DNA of 64,000 bases from Flectonema sp. DT1601 (taxonomy: Eukaryota > Euglenozoa > Diplonemea > Diplonemida > Diplonemidae), in assembly GCA_964019425.1 (NCBI GenBank), contig OZ025788.1:620001-684000 (forward strand), read 5' to 3'. Below, piece after piece: positions 8,366 to 18,559 of the stretch; positions within the stretch are counted from its first letter, which is position 1; each line of letters begins with the position of its first letter. The position numbers were made by a program, and so were the translations under genes. The notes beneath the pieces are model-generated. The model searched no databases. It was not told where the DNA came from and worked only from the letters and a program-made list of their open reading frames with translations.

Positions 8366-11269
8366 GTACCTACAAACCCATTCGGTAGAAAGAGAATTGT
8401 GGCAGCGTAACTAACCTATTCCTTTATTAGGATTTTCTACCGGTTGCGCACAAACAAAATAAAAGTGTGAGTGAGTAAGTAAAAAAGTGAAGTTTGCAGA
8501 TTCTTTTTTTTTTTTTTTTTTTTTTTTTTTTATTGTTGTCGTTGCTCATACTAATCCACGACGTATCGTTGGTGTTGTTTCTTTACTTCAACAAAGGTTT
8601 TGTCTTCTGCACAGGAGGTATTGCTCTCTTCCCCCTGTTTCTGATGCCAAACGTGTGATGTGTTTTATATCAGAAACAACAAGAATGACTTAAACAGTAA
8701 TCTTCAACTGAACATGTTATGATAGATTACAATGTTTGAGCTTTTCTTGAAGAGTGTTGTAAAATGTAGAGTACTGCTTTGAGAGGGCTTTATTCGTAAT
8801 TCTCAACTAATCTGATCTGAAAGAGAACCCGACCAGGTAGATCTCAACAGTCTTAGGTAAACTGGACAAGTTTATCAAGTTTGTGTGAGGATCTTCCCAG
8901 GTGTGATGCTGTGAGCTAAAAGAGTACTTTGCACATAAATAAATGTCATACTTGTTGTGATATATAAAGTACTTCCGAAAGGTGCATTTTCTTTTTAATT
9001 TTTCTTCAATTTCTTGATCTGAAACACCACCAAATGGGAAATACCATTTCCCAAAGTTAACATCAAGCATAGTTGAAACTACGAATTCTACGGTGTAAAA
9101 TGAAACAGCAGAACAATGTTTTTTTTTTTATTTAAAAAAAAATTTTGTTTTATATCTTTGATTTAATGCACTGTTTTTTTTATAACGAAAACTTTTTTCT
9201 CTTTTCTACAAGTATAAGTTCCCTTGTTTTTTTTGGCATTTCAACATCGTTAACAAATGAATCTCAGTTGGTCACTCTTTCGAGTTGGCTGGTAGGCTGT
9301 CTTATAGTACTCGCGTATCAGAGGTAGGGCAGCGTACAATTACGTTTCTAAGATTTTTTTATTTTTTTTATATTTTGCGAAGTATTTTATCTATCACAAC
9401 TCTAACAGGGTGTACTACTGCGACATTCATATTTGTTTGTTACTGCAATCTAAAATGAATTTTAAAGCATTTTTAGCTTTAGGTCGGTTTTATTTGTATT
9501 TATTGTCTTTAAGAAGTATTATCAATGCGGAGATTATCACCCGTGCCTCTTACCGACTTAAATGGTATTGAATGTTGCAGTGGTGTTTTCTTGCTTGGCA
9601 TGTATGTGCAGTCGACTTCCCTTTTATGTTCTTGCTATGATGATTATTTTTTTATTTTTTTTTTTTTTGCTATTATTATCTCAAAAAACCCCCTTGAATT
9701 CTTTCCAAATTTCAATTATCCAAAAAAAAAAAAAGTGAAAATATGAAAAAAAAAAAAAAAAAATATTAAATTATAATAATAATAACTTCGATCTGCGTGT
9801 GAGGTGTAAACCTACAAATACAGTCATTCAGATTGATCTCTGCCTGCAAGGCGAAAACATAGCCAAAGTCACAGTTCTTCTGATTTGTTTTTTTTTTTCC
9901 CCTCGTATTTTCATCCTTTTTTTTCTATGCATCTACGATCTATTTACCAGTGGATTGTTTCTTATTCGTCTATTTCTTTTTGTTAGTCAAAGTTAAAAGA
10001 GCAGTTTACTTTATTTGTTAGTGGGTTGATGATATCGATGGTCCCCATTTTTATTCTTTCTTGCGGATTACTTACCATCCAAGATATACCCGAATTGAGT
10101 TGAGCGGTAAGATGTCTCTATTCGTGGGCTGAAGAACCCTAACTGTTAGTGTGCTGGCTCAGTGGCTGTAGATGCGAATTGAAAAAAAAAAAAAAAAAAA
10201 AAAAGGGTTTAGTTTCAAATGAGAACTATATTAAGATAAAACAGAGAAAAAAAAAAAAAAAAAAAAAAAATGCTTAAAACAATTGTGATTTAAAAAAAAC
10301 TGATTCCTTTTGTTTAATAGCTGTTGTTTAATTCAGCAATCTGAAAAGTAATCTTATCAATCTACCCCAACCCTTCTCCCAACTTTGTGCGTGGTGAAGT
10401 GAATGCGCATTACCTATTCGTCTACTACCCAACTGTATGATTATTTACAGGGTTATCTCTCCCTACCTTGAGGGTTTGACCAGATTAGTTCCCTTCAGGA
10501 AGTTTTGATTATCATGAGCTATGGATGAAACCAGCAGCACAGTTCATGTTGCCGTTGACAGCTGAGGAGCCAGCTCAAAATCAATTTACCCCCCACCTAT
10601 GATTTTCGATTTTCCTTGCGATGGCAGTACGAAGATTCTTGTTCTTTTTCCCGACTCTCGATCTTTCCCAAAAAAAAACACCTCCCGACGTACTTAAATG
10701 TTAATTAGGGGTAAATAGGAGTCTGTAAAAACATTTGATTTTTATTTCGTCAATCTTCTTTTAAACTTCTTTGCGAGAGTGACCATACTATTTACCTGTT
10801 TTGGGAAGTGGTCAAGGACGAGTTATTTTTCAAAACTTTTTTCCTGTTTTTGGTCCAACGCTTTGACAATTAAAGAAGTCTCTAAGATATCAACAAAATC
10901 AACAAACAAAAAAAACAACAAAAAAAAAGTTTCAGATTTCTAATGAATTGCCTGGTGTTTTCATTAGCTGAAGCTAATTCAACAATCCACTACAGACTGA
11001 GTCCTCTGTTGCTGTGCGTACTCAGCAACGTTGGTTTACTCTTCTGAAATTACTACTCCAAATAAAACTGGTGTCTTCCCTGGATTGAGATTGTGTCCCA
11101 TCTTGGATCAATTTTTTTTTATTACATCTACCTGCTACACATCTACTCCCCCTCCCATAGCCGTGCAAAATATTATAGCAAGAGGGTAGTCGAGTTGTTT
11201 CTTTTTTTTTTTTTACGTCTGTTATTTTTCTTACTAGGCTAGCCTTCCGTTGAAACAAGGAACTCAAAA
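7220..11269. other. 4-kb gene desert rich in poly(A)/poly(T) runs
   Basis: No convincing gene is seen on either strand. The stretch is dominated by homopolymers and T- or A-rich low-complexity DNA. Examples are about 30 A at 7720-7749, about 35 T at 8330-8364 and about 28 T at 8504-8531, with further A runs near 10180-10204 and 10245-10270. Short ORFs here are by-products of T-rich DNA (Phe/Leu/Ser-rich). A piece of a dispersed repeat lies near 9070-9125 (see separate entry). Bases 11205-11236 are a pyrimidine-rich tract ending in TAG, a likely acceptor for the following gene. Confidence 0.6.
9072..9125 (+). repeat. Fragment of dispersed repeat family (copy A)
   Basis: The sequence GAAACTACGAATTCTACGGT and the following ATGAAACAGCAGAACAATG block match, with few differences, the reverse complement of 59230-59310 and, in part, 37350-37380. 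The copies end in T-rich DNA. No coding capacity is seen, and the type of element is unknown. Confidence 0.5.
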
Positions 11270-11890
11270 ATGCGTCAGAAACCGCAACGTGAACATATGG
11301 AGTTCGAAGAAGTACCCTTGTCATGGAACACTACAGATACTAAGAAACGAAAGGAAATTGTAAGCGGAAGAGATGTCATAGCGAGGCTTAGATATGGAGG
11401 AAAATATCGATTGATGTACGTGGGTGGTGTTGGGTTGTCATGTTTCTTACTAGTAGTTGGAGCAATAACTAACGAGTTAGAAAGCACCTGGTACCTAACA
11501 CTAGAGGCAATGTTAACTTGTTTATTTGTAATGGAAGTTATGGTTCAAATATGGCTAACGGGTGTCGGTACTTATTTCTCACAATCTCCAAGTAATGTAT
11601 TTGAATTCAGTCTTTGTGTTGCTTGTTGTGCGATATTCGGTCTCAGTGTTAGTAAAAGAGTCGTACGTTACGAATTCGAGGTAGTCCTACTATCAGTCAG
11701 GTACATAACACAATTAGGTAGACTGTACTTTATGTTGAAGACTCAACGAGCACCACTGTCTCAACGAAAGATTGAAATCCACGAGTATGATAACCCTGGT
11801 ATCACTAGATCTGCTCCACTCGATGACAGATCACCTGCTTTATGGACGAGTGATGAATTCACCAACGACTTATTCAATGAAGTCGTTTAG
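11270..11890 (+). CDS. Small multi-pass membrane protein, voltage-sensor-like
   Basis: The 206-residue protein has a charged N-terminus and about four membrane segments (about 47-67, 72-96, 106-126, 134-152). The layout recalls a voltage-sensor domain. The second helix has acidic residues and is followed by a motif reading GTYFSQSPSNVFEF, like the G-x-x-x-Y-F...W-N-x-x-D-F loop between S2 and S3. The last helix carries spaced arginines (SVRYITQLGR), like a short S4. There is no pore region, so it could be a stand-alone voltage-sensor protein or a diverged channel relative. The similarity is by eye and not conclusive. The start at 11270 follows a strong pyrimidine tract and TAG at about 11236. 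The C-terminal 45 residues are polar and probably cytosolic. No intron is needed. Confidence 0.6.
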   Translation: MRQKPQREHMEFEEVPLSWNTTDTKKRKEIVSGRDVIARLRYGGKYRLMYVGGVGLSCFLLVVGAITNELESTWYLTLEAMLTCLFVMEVMVQIWLTGVGTYFSQSPSNVFEFSLCVACCAIFGLSVSKRVVRYEFEVVLLSVRYITQLGRLYFMLKTQRAPLSQRKIEIHEYDNPGITRSAPLDDRSPALWTSDEFTNDLFNEVV

Positions 11891-12919
11891 TTTTATCATC
11901 ACAATAATCGTATTGTTGTCTCATAAACTACTTGCTTGCGTGAAAGCTGACGGAATCTATTTTGCTAATTCCCTTTCATTGTCCCAGTCCTATATAGTCT
12001 ATAATGCTTTATAAGACTTCTACTTGTATTCATAGTGAGCCATCTCTCACACTGTGTGAATCGGTATCTTAGATAATTAGGAGTGTAGTCTCGATACCAG
12101 ATATCGCAATGTGAAAGCTTTCCAGTGTGATTGGCTACTCATTTTATTTGATGTGAATGAAGGTTCAGACTCTTCTAGCTGAACTGAAGTGATTAGGAAA
12201 GATAAATTAAGTGATGGCGATGAATGCCGTCGTCGTCATTGTGGCCGCTGTCCTCTCACGTGTATTTACCGTCGGTAGGATACCAGTGGGTGATACACAC
12301 ATAGTGACCCAACCAGCATTGATATCGTCATCTGAAAGAACGAAGTTATTTTTAAGTAGGTTTCTCGAAAATTCCAAGAGTCTCCTCTCACTCTTGCTGA
12401 AGGTCAGAAATGTACAACTTAAGCAAACCCCGCCCTGATGAATTAGGATGACATTAAATAGAAGTATTTGTGACATCCTTTTTGTCATCAACACACCGGT
12501 AGGTCCGACTACTGCAGCAGATGACATTTATTTTGAAAAAATAAAAATATTTCTTTCGTTGTATTGCAGTTGTTTGACTGAAGTCTGTCCCCATAGTGTT
12601 TTCTTAGTCAGTTGTTTGTTTACTTCCCTACGAAGTACATTCGAGAATATGAGAAGTCGATTACTTCAAAAAGCCAACAATTCTTTTTCTCTTTTTAACC
12701 TTTTCAGTTCGTCTGTCTGTCTGTCTGTTTGATTTACTTATTTGTTGAACATTCAACCACCCCGAGAATTATCCGAAAAAGATCTGATGAATTACAACTT
12801 ACTAATTTCAGTTACAATTAACAGGCTACTAATGCATGCTAGGGTCTTCAGTTTGATGGATTCTTGAGAAGTTGTTTCTTGAGAAATACTTTCTTCACTC
12901 AGGTACGTCCCCCCAGACG
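11891..12919. other. Intergenic region, no supported gene
   Basis: Contains the 3' flank of the preceding gene and the 5' flank of the nucleotidyltransferase. A 75-codon + frame at 12211-12438 begins with a hydrophobic stretch, but it has no homology I recognise and overlaps an equally long frame on the other strand. I do not call it. The region ends with CTTTCTTCACTCAG (AG at 12901-12902), a likely acceptor for the next gene. Confidence 0.5.
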
Positions 12920-14214
12920 ATGTCCTATCCTCAACCTTACTACTCACCACCTTGTTATGGAGGGTACACAACTCCTATCCAAATTGGAGGAAGTAGCTTG
13001 GGATGTGCAACCAGCTATGAACCCGAGGAAAAAGAAGAGCGATACTCAGAAGTGGTGAGTCCGTACCCAACCAACGTGTCAACTCCGTGGATTCGAAACT
13101 TGTCCTTTGCTGATGGCATTGCAGTGGGTAGAGAGGTTATCGCATTTGGAACCTTTTTCAGTCCGACCACCGACGAACAGGCCAAACGCGATCAGCTGCG
13201 TCGAATGCTACAGCAATACGTCTCTATTCACTGCAGTTGTAGTACCGTAAAATTTATTGGTTCCGTTGGTATTGGAGTAGCCCTCCCAACCTCTGCTATC
13301 GATCTCGTAGTTGAAGGCTGGACTGCAACACCTGAAGCAGTAACACATATTGCTTCGCTTCTCCGGGATTCAGGGTATGTGCGAGTCTGTTGTTGTTGTG
13401 TTGGTTGAGTTTTTAGCAACAAGTTAATAAAATAAAAAACAGGCATCAGACAACACAACAGAGTGACAACGAACTGTCAGTGAATGGAGGACGTGTTGTA
13501 TTTGAAGCTGACGCCTCAGCAGAGAGGAAGTTAGTTCATAACTTAAGGAGACGTATGGACCAGTTAGATGGAGCAGTGCGAGCTGTGACACTTGTTGTGA
13601 GAACTATTTTATGTCAAAGTAACTTAGATGGTAGAGAGAAAGGAGGTCTTAGTGGGACAGCGATTGCTTTGATGGTTGCTGCAGCAGCAGCTACTGTGAT
13701 GCCGATATCTCCACCTCCAGCCTGTGTAGTTGCTGGTGAATTACTAACTGAAGTACTAAAAGTGTACTCAAAGTGGGATTGGTCTAATAAAAGCGTTGCA
13801 TTAGTCTCTTACAATGATCACTCTCGCCAACATCAAGATGACCCTGTGTCTGTATGCACACCTTTTTCTGGAGAAGTTAACCTTGCTAGTGGTTGTAAGA
13901 GACACGTTCAAATATCAGCGATGCTTAGTTACGCTCAGTTAGCAACGGCTCAGTGGGAGAAACCCGACGCCTCTGCTACCGAAATCAACTGCCGAGGAGT
14001 GACACCACTCAGTTCAGTTGTTGCTCACAAAGATTTGTGGGACCGAAGTCATTTGATAAGAAGATCGTTTCCAACACATCCGAGTAGCAGTGATTTCGGA
14101 AGCTCTTTTGTTTCCTCGAGTAGCGTTGGTGGTATTGGTGCTTCGATAATGACAAAATCATGTTCTTCAGCATCCTTAACTACTCCATCCTCTGTTAGGA
14201 GAATGCGGGAGTGA
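12920..14214 (+). CDS. TRF4/PAPD-like nucleotidyltransferase with altered active site
   Basis: Two exons (12920-13374, 13443-14214) join across a 68-base GT-AG intron (donor GTATGT, acceptor AAAAACAG), giving 408 residues. The start follows a pyrimidine-rich acceptor at 12902. The first half has the nucleotidyltransferase helix-turn motif of non-canonical poly(A) polymerases: GSVGIGVALPTSAIDLVVEG corresponds to GSxxTGLxLPxSDIDLVV. Later parts match the central domain (RAVTLVVRTILCQSNLD, then GGLSGTAIALMV) and the PAP-associated region. In active enzymes the motif ends in DxD; here it reads AID, so the first catalytic Asp is Ala. By family logic the protein is likely inactive or has a changed role. 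The C-terminus is Ser-rich. A coding-like frame (+1) runs on from about 14199 to a TAA at 14390-14392. It could be reached by a 67-base intron at 14132-14198, whose acceptor CTCTGTTAG is atypical here, or through an assembly indel, so the true end may be 14392. Confidence 0.72.
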
Positions 14215-14392
14215 GTCCTCCATGTTGGTCACATTTCTTAATCCGACTTCGCAGTCAGTCACAACAGAGGAATGGTATGTACCTCACGGCGATACGAAAC
14301 CGACACTGAATGGCTACTCGATGACATCTCCTTCACCTCAGCTACGTAAACATGACAGCCGACAGAGCAGTAGTAGTAATTGTCTGCAGTAA

Positions 14393-15651
14393 CTTGTTTA
14401 ATCTCCAGTAAGTCTTTGAGATGAGTCTCAGAACGTTGATCAGAAAAATAAAATGATCAACTGCTGATTTCTTTATCTTTGAGATCCTAACCTTTTCCTC
14501 TTTCCTTTTACATTATTCGAAAAGCTATTTCTTGTTACGGAGTCTTCCCGACACGTACAGCTTCTAACTCGAAGTAGGTAACGTAGACTTCAGGTACTAA
14601 AAACGAGTATCTTATTCTGAAATGAATTATTTTAACGAACAGGCTAACGAGAACATCAAACCTGTGAATCGATCAAATAGAACTACAGAAAGTCAGTTGA
14701 CTGCCAACGTTCGTATTTTCTGATGGCATTCTAACCTTTTAGAGAAAGATGTCATTGGTATGAATCTCAAACATATTTATGATTAGTTGCTCCGCTTCAA
14801 TTATTACTCTCTCTCCCATTTTTATTATTCCCCTCATGTCCATTCCTCTAACTTTAACGGTCGCTTGTGCCTTGTGTACGTGTCGTGACATGTCTTTGTG
14901 ACGTAGTATTCAATGCTGCTCTCTGAGATTTTGTTGCGTCCGCATGTTGTTTTAAAACATCCCTCTCTAAACCCTCCATTTGGTCAAAAAGTAGCGTTGA
15001 GTGCCCCTTAGGTAACCTTTTTATAAAACTATTGTTGTCTAAGTAACAGACCCAGGTAACGCGCTTACTATTTGATTGAGATAGAGTTATATATGTTTTG
15101 TTTCTTTATTGTTATTGGTTTGTTTTTAACTGGTCGTTGTGCTTCCTGGTGTACTGAGAGATAGCAACCTGCTGTCCTCTCTGTTATGTTGTGTCGTCTT
15201 TGTGATAAAATACTCTTGAGATGTTGCGGTGATGTATTTTATTTTATTTAGTCTAAACTTTCTATCCCTTTTCGCTGTTTGTGTGTTTCAATTCGAATCC
15301 GAAACATGTAATTGTGCGATAGTTTAGTATGCTCCCTATTCTATTCTGACATCAATTGTTTGTCGTGTTAACGTCTCTTCTCATCAATGATAGCTAACTG
15401 ATTGTTATTTGTGTTTTTCTGATTTCTTAAACAAACACGGGTTGATCTGTCTTCTTTAAATCGAACTGTTTAACTAAAGTGCATAACTTATCCACATACT
15501 ATTAGGCTATTGTAAAAAGAGCCGTGCAGAGTAGTTTCTTTTAGGTTTAGCCTGAATGTATCTCGCTCCCCTATAGCAATTCTGAGTTTCCGCCTAGCCG
15601 CTCATTACGAGAGGTAACTCTGTTGTCTGAAAGGTAGAGTTTTCTTTTAAG
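14393..15651. other. Intergenic region, nothing recognised
   Basis: About 1.25 kb of AT-rich DNA with no frame worth calling, no tRNA-like fold and no repeat I could match elsewhere in the window. It presumably holds the 3' UTR of the nucleotidyltransferase gene and the 5' region of the TEX261-like gene. The last bases form a pyrimidine tract ending in AAG directly before the next ATG. Confidence 0.5.
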
Positions 15652-16481
15652 ATGTTAAAACTTTCTAACATATTTCCAATCAGAGAGCACAACAACACAG
15701 TTATGTATCGTGAGCCTGGAGGATGGTACGATGAACCAGTACCGATACTAATGCAGATGTGTACCTGGGTATGTGTTTTATTATTTTATATTTTTATTGC
15801 TTCAAATCACTACAATATTGTTAATAACCACCAATATCAGGCTGGTTTTTTAGTATGCATCGGCTTCATGTCTGTATCACTTGCTTCGGGACTGTATTAT
15901 ATCGCGGAGATGGCTGAAGAGAATTCAGTTATAGCGAGAAAGACGTTAAAGTATTGGATAATATTAGTAATTATAACGAATGTTTTACTTCTACTTTCTG
16001 GATCAATAAATTGGATGCTGAGTGTTGTTTCAATTGTTTCAGAAGTTTGTTACTCGGGATTATTAAAAGACTATCCTTTTACGAAATTATCAGAACCTGC
16101 TGTAACCCTTTCAGGGATTTGCTTTGTGATTGATACGATCTTGTGGTACAATTATTTCACTGATTATGAGACTCCATCTTACTCAGTGCCTCAAATCACT
16201 GGTTTCTTTGCATTATTCGTCTGGCCAGTTCCATTCGGTTTCTTCATTACCCTCTCAGTTGCTGATCAGGGACTACCAGGCCTTGGATCTATCAACAATC
16301 AAGGTGAAGGTTTTGGGGACTTCAAAAGGAGAAGGTATGTGAACTTTATAAGTTTTTTTTTGATAATAAAGTTTAATATATCTTAGCTCTGTATCAATTC
16401 TTTTATTAAAAAAACAGGGGTATCCTCGGAGTATTCGACTTCTTGTTTAAGAAAGAACCAACCTCAACAAAAGGTTACTAA
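15652..16481 (+). CDS. TEX261: TEX261/SVP26-family ER-Golgi membrane protein
   Basis: Two exons (15652-16334 and 16418-16481) separated by an 83-base GT-AG intron (GTATGT...AAAAACAG) encode 248 residues. The splice is well supported: it replaces an intron-derived tail by KRRRGILGVFDFLFKKE, which matches the GKRLGILVVFSFIKE ending of animal TEX261. Upstream, SLASGLYYIAEMAEENSV aligns with the family block AAGLYYLAELIEEYTV, and FALFVWPVPFGFFITLS with FCLWIIPFAFFVSLS. There are five to six membrane segments. Yeast SVP26 and animal TEX261 load certain Golgi membrane enzymes into COPII vesicles leaving the ER, so a role as cargo adaptor is inferred. The N-terminal 20 residues before MYREPGG are extra; M18 is an alternative start. 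Confidence 0.88.
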
Positions 16482-17011
16482 ATTTAGAGGAAAGAAAAAA
16501 GTTACGCAGTTTTGCAGATAGCGGTGATGGGAGTGAGACAGATACGTTAATTTCTATCGTCAGTTCTGAGATTGTTACAGTCAGAACTGAGCTAGCCCAC
16601 TGCATACTATTTATGTTGGCAAACACTACCAGTACCGAACTGGTAGCTGACGATGATGTTTGCTGTTTGTTGTAGGAAGAGCTCTTGATGAAGGTCGTCT
16701 AACTTTAAATATTAACAGTCGGCAGTTTTGTTGAAACAACGCCACCTTAAGAGAGAAGGGGTGCCTTACCACTACCTTGCTCGGCAGGTTTCCTGAAGTA
16801 CCTCGGATCTAACTTCCTTAAACCCATGGCCTGCCCGTTTTCTTAATATTTTTATTGCAAATCTGCGCTTTGAGTTAACATCATGACGGATACGATTTAA
16901 TATTTCTTTCAACAGGTTCTGTGGGATGCTCTGCTCACAGTTAATTGTTAATTACTTAAAAGATAATTCTGGTGACTATTTTTAACACTCATTTCAGAAC
17001 AAAATAAGAAA
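16482..17011. other. Intergenic region with two small hairpins
   Basis: No gene is seen. Two short inverted repeats lie here. CAGTTCTGA pairs with TCAGAACTG about 10 bases further on (about 16561-16590), and TACCAGT pairs with ACTGGTA (about 16630-16648). They fall in the probable 3' UTR of the TEX261-like gene. A pyrimidine-rich acceptor (CATTTCAG, ends 16997) precedes the next ATG. Confidence 0.45.
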
Positions 17012-18298
17012 ATGAAGTCAAACGATGACTCGAAGTCTGCGATTTGGGGTACGAAGGACACGCCAGCATCAGAAATCATCGACTTGAGGTCGCTGTACTC
17101 CCCACCAGAGGAGTTGGCAGTACTTTTGGAAGCTCATCCGAACACAAGAGGAGCAAAGATCGACGTCGGTTACGACTACGCGAAGTTTGCGAGAGCAATT
17201 GACAACAACAGGTGGGCGAGACAAGTGAATAAATTCGAACAAACCGAACAGAGCAGAGGACAGGGTGTTCCACTTCAATCATCTACTCCTCCGTCAGGTG
17301 TTCCAAATGCGATGGAAGTTTTACGAAGGGCTAGAGAGAAGAGAAAGATGAAGCAAGAGTCCATGACTCCTGTCGCAGTAACTCAGACAGTTAACAGCGG
17401 CAATACGACACCGACGCCAACATTAGAAGGAGATCAGCCATCAACATCTCCAGAACCTGATGCTCAACAGCGAAAGCGGCCAAAAAACAAAGTTACCCTC
17501 AGTAGTGGATACGACTTTCTAGCTGATGTACCAGTACTAACCGCCCCTCGCACGGATGGATGTTTAACAGTTGTCCAGCCGTCAATGATGCTTAACACTG
17601 GTTCTTCTGGTGCGAGATTGGGTTTTCATAATTGGAACCCTCCGCGAGTTTTATTTTCCCTCGTTGAAGACAGCGACTCTGACGAAGTTCAGGTTGACGA
17701 GAATCTTCAATATGCTGTGTCGCCAGTTAAGGCATCGACAGATGCCCTTCAGAAATATTATCAACTCATCTCAACTCCTGATTCTGTTTATAAAACAACT
17801 AACTCACCATTTGTTGATGAGAGTATTCATCAGTGTAAACATATTTTAATTGTCGGGCTGAATGTTGATTCCCCGCAGGTATTTAAAGAACTTGAAATTA
17901 TTGAACAAAAGAGAACGTTCGTACCTGACCATGTTGGGATTGTTATCGTCAGCGGAGTTCTCGATTGCAGGAATTGGATGGCTCCGCAGTTTATCGCGAA
18001 ACATCACTCGCTTGGTCATATTAAATTTGAACGTCCTCGTGATTTCGGTGGGAAGGCTGCTGTCGACAACAAAGTTCATCTGCTCGTCTTTCGCTTTCAC
18101 AAAAAGTTACCTGACGACGTTGGGATAACAATTCTCGGTTGTGCTGCAGAACCGTTTGCGGAACTCGGTGCTCAGATGGCTCAAAACGGAAGATCGTTAC
18201 TTGTGAAAGAATATCCTCCAGACTTAGGAAGAGAATTCTTTCATCAATTACACAGCAGACTTGTCAATAAATCCAAAAGACTTTATCAGGCTCAGTAA
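17012..18298 (+). CDS. Conserved-looking protein of unknown function
   Basis: A single uninterrupted frame of 428 residues, with the start supported by an acceptor 15 bases upstream. I do not recognise a family. Residues 1-95 are charged and probably helical, containing an IDNNRWARQVNKFE segment. Residues 95-165 are a low-complexity Thr/Pro/Gln linker (TPTPTLEGDQPSTSPEPD). The second half (about 265-428) looks like a folded alpha/beta domain with regular hydrophobic strands (HILIVGLNVD, VGIVIVSGVLD, VHLLVFRFHK, VGITILGCAAEP), suggesting a Rossmann-like or esterase-like core, though no catalytic motif is evident. There is no signal peptide or membrane segment, so it is probably cytosolic or nuclear. 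The neighbours give no clue to its job. Confidence 0.75.
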   Translation: MKSNDDSKSAIWGTKDTPASEIIDLRSLYSPPEELAVLLEAHPNTRGAKIDVGYDYAKFARAIDNNRWARQVNKFEQTEQSRGQGVPLQSSTPPSGVPNAMEVLRRAREKRKMKQESMTPVAVTQTVNSGNTTPTPTLEGDQPSTSPEPDAQQRKRPKNKVTLSSGYDFLADVPVLTAPRTDGCLTVVQPSMMLNTGSSGARLGFHNWNPPRVLFSLVEDSDSDEVQVDENLQYAVSPVKASTDALQKYYQLISTPDSVYKTTNSPFVDESIHQCKHILIVGLNVDSPQVFKELEIIEQKRTFVPDHVGIVIVSGVLDCRNWMAPQFIAKHHSLGHIKFERPRDFGGKAAVDNKVHLLVFRFHKKLPDDVGITILGCAAEPFAELGAQMAQNGRSLLVKEYPPDLGREFFHQLHSRLVNKSKRLYQAQ

Positions 18299-18559
18299 GA
18301 AAACCCTTTTAGTGTCACATCACGGTGGAAATTTCGACTAAATTCAATTTGATTACAGCAACTGCTATAATTCGTACCAGAGCCCCAAAACAGTAAATAA
18401 GATGTCACTAAAGTGTTTATGTCTATTGTAAGGTAAAACTAAAATCCTTGACGCTCTAGACTGGCAGTTCATCTGCTGTGGTTTTGTAAAGACGTTTCTT
18501 TCAGTTTCTGCTCTTCTTGTTATTTAAATACAGTACATTCTACCAATAGAAACATCAAA

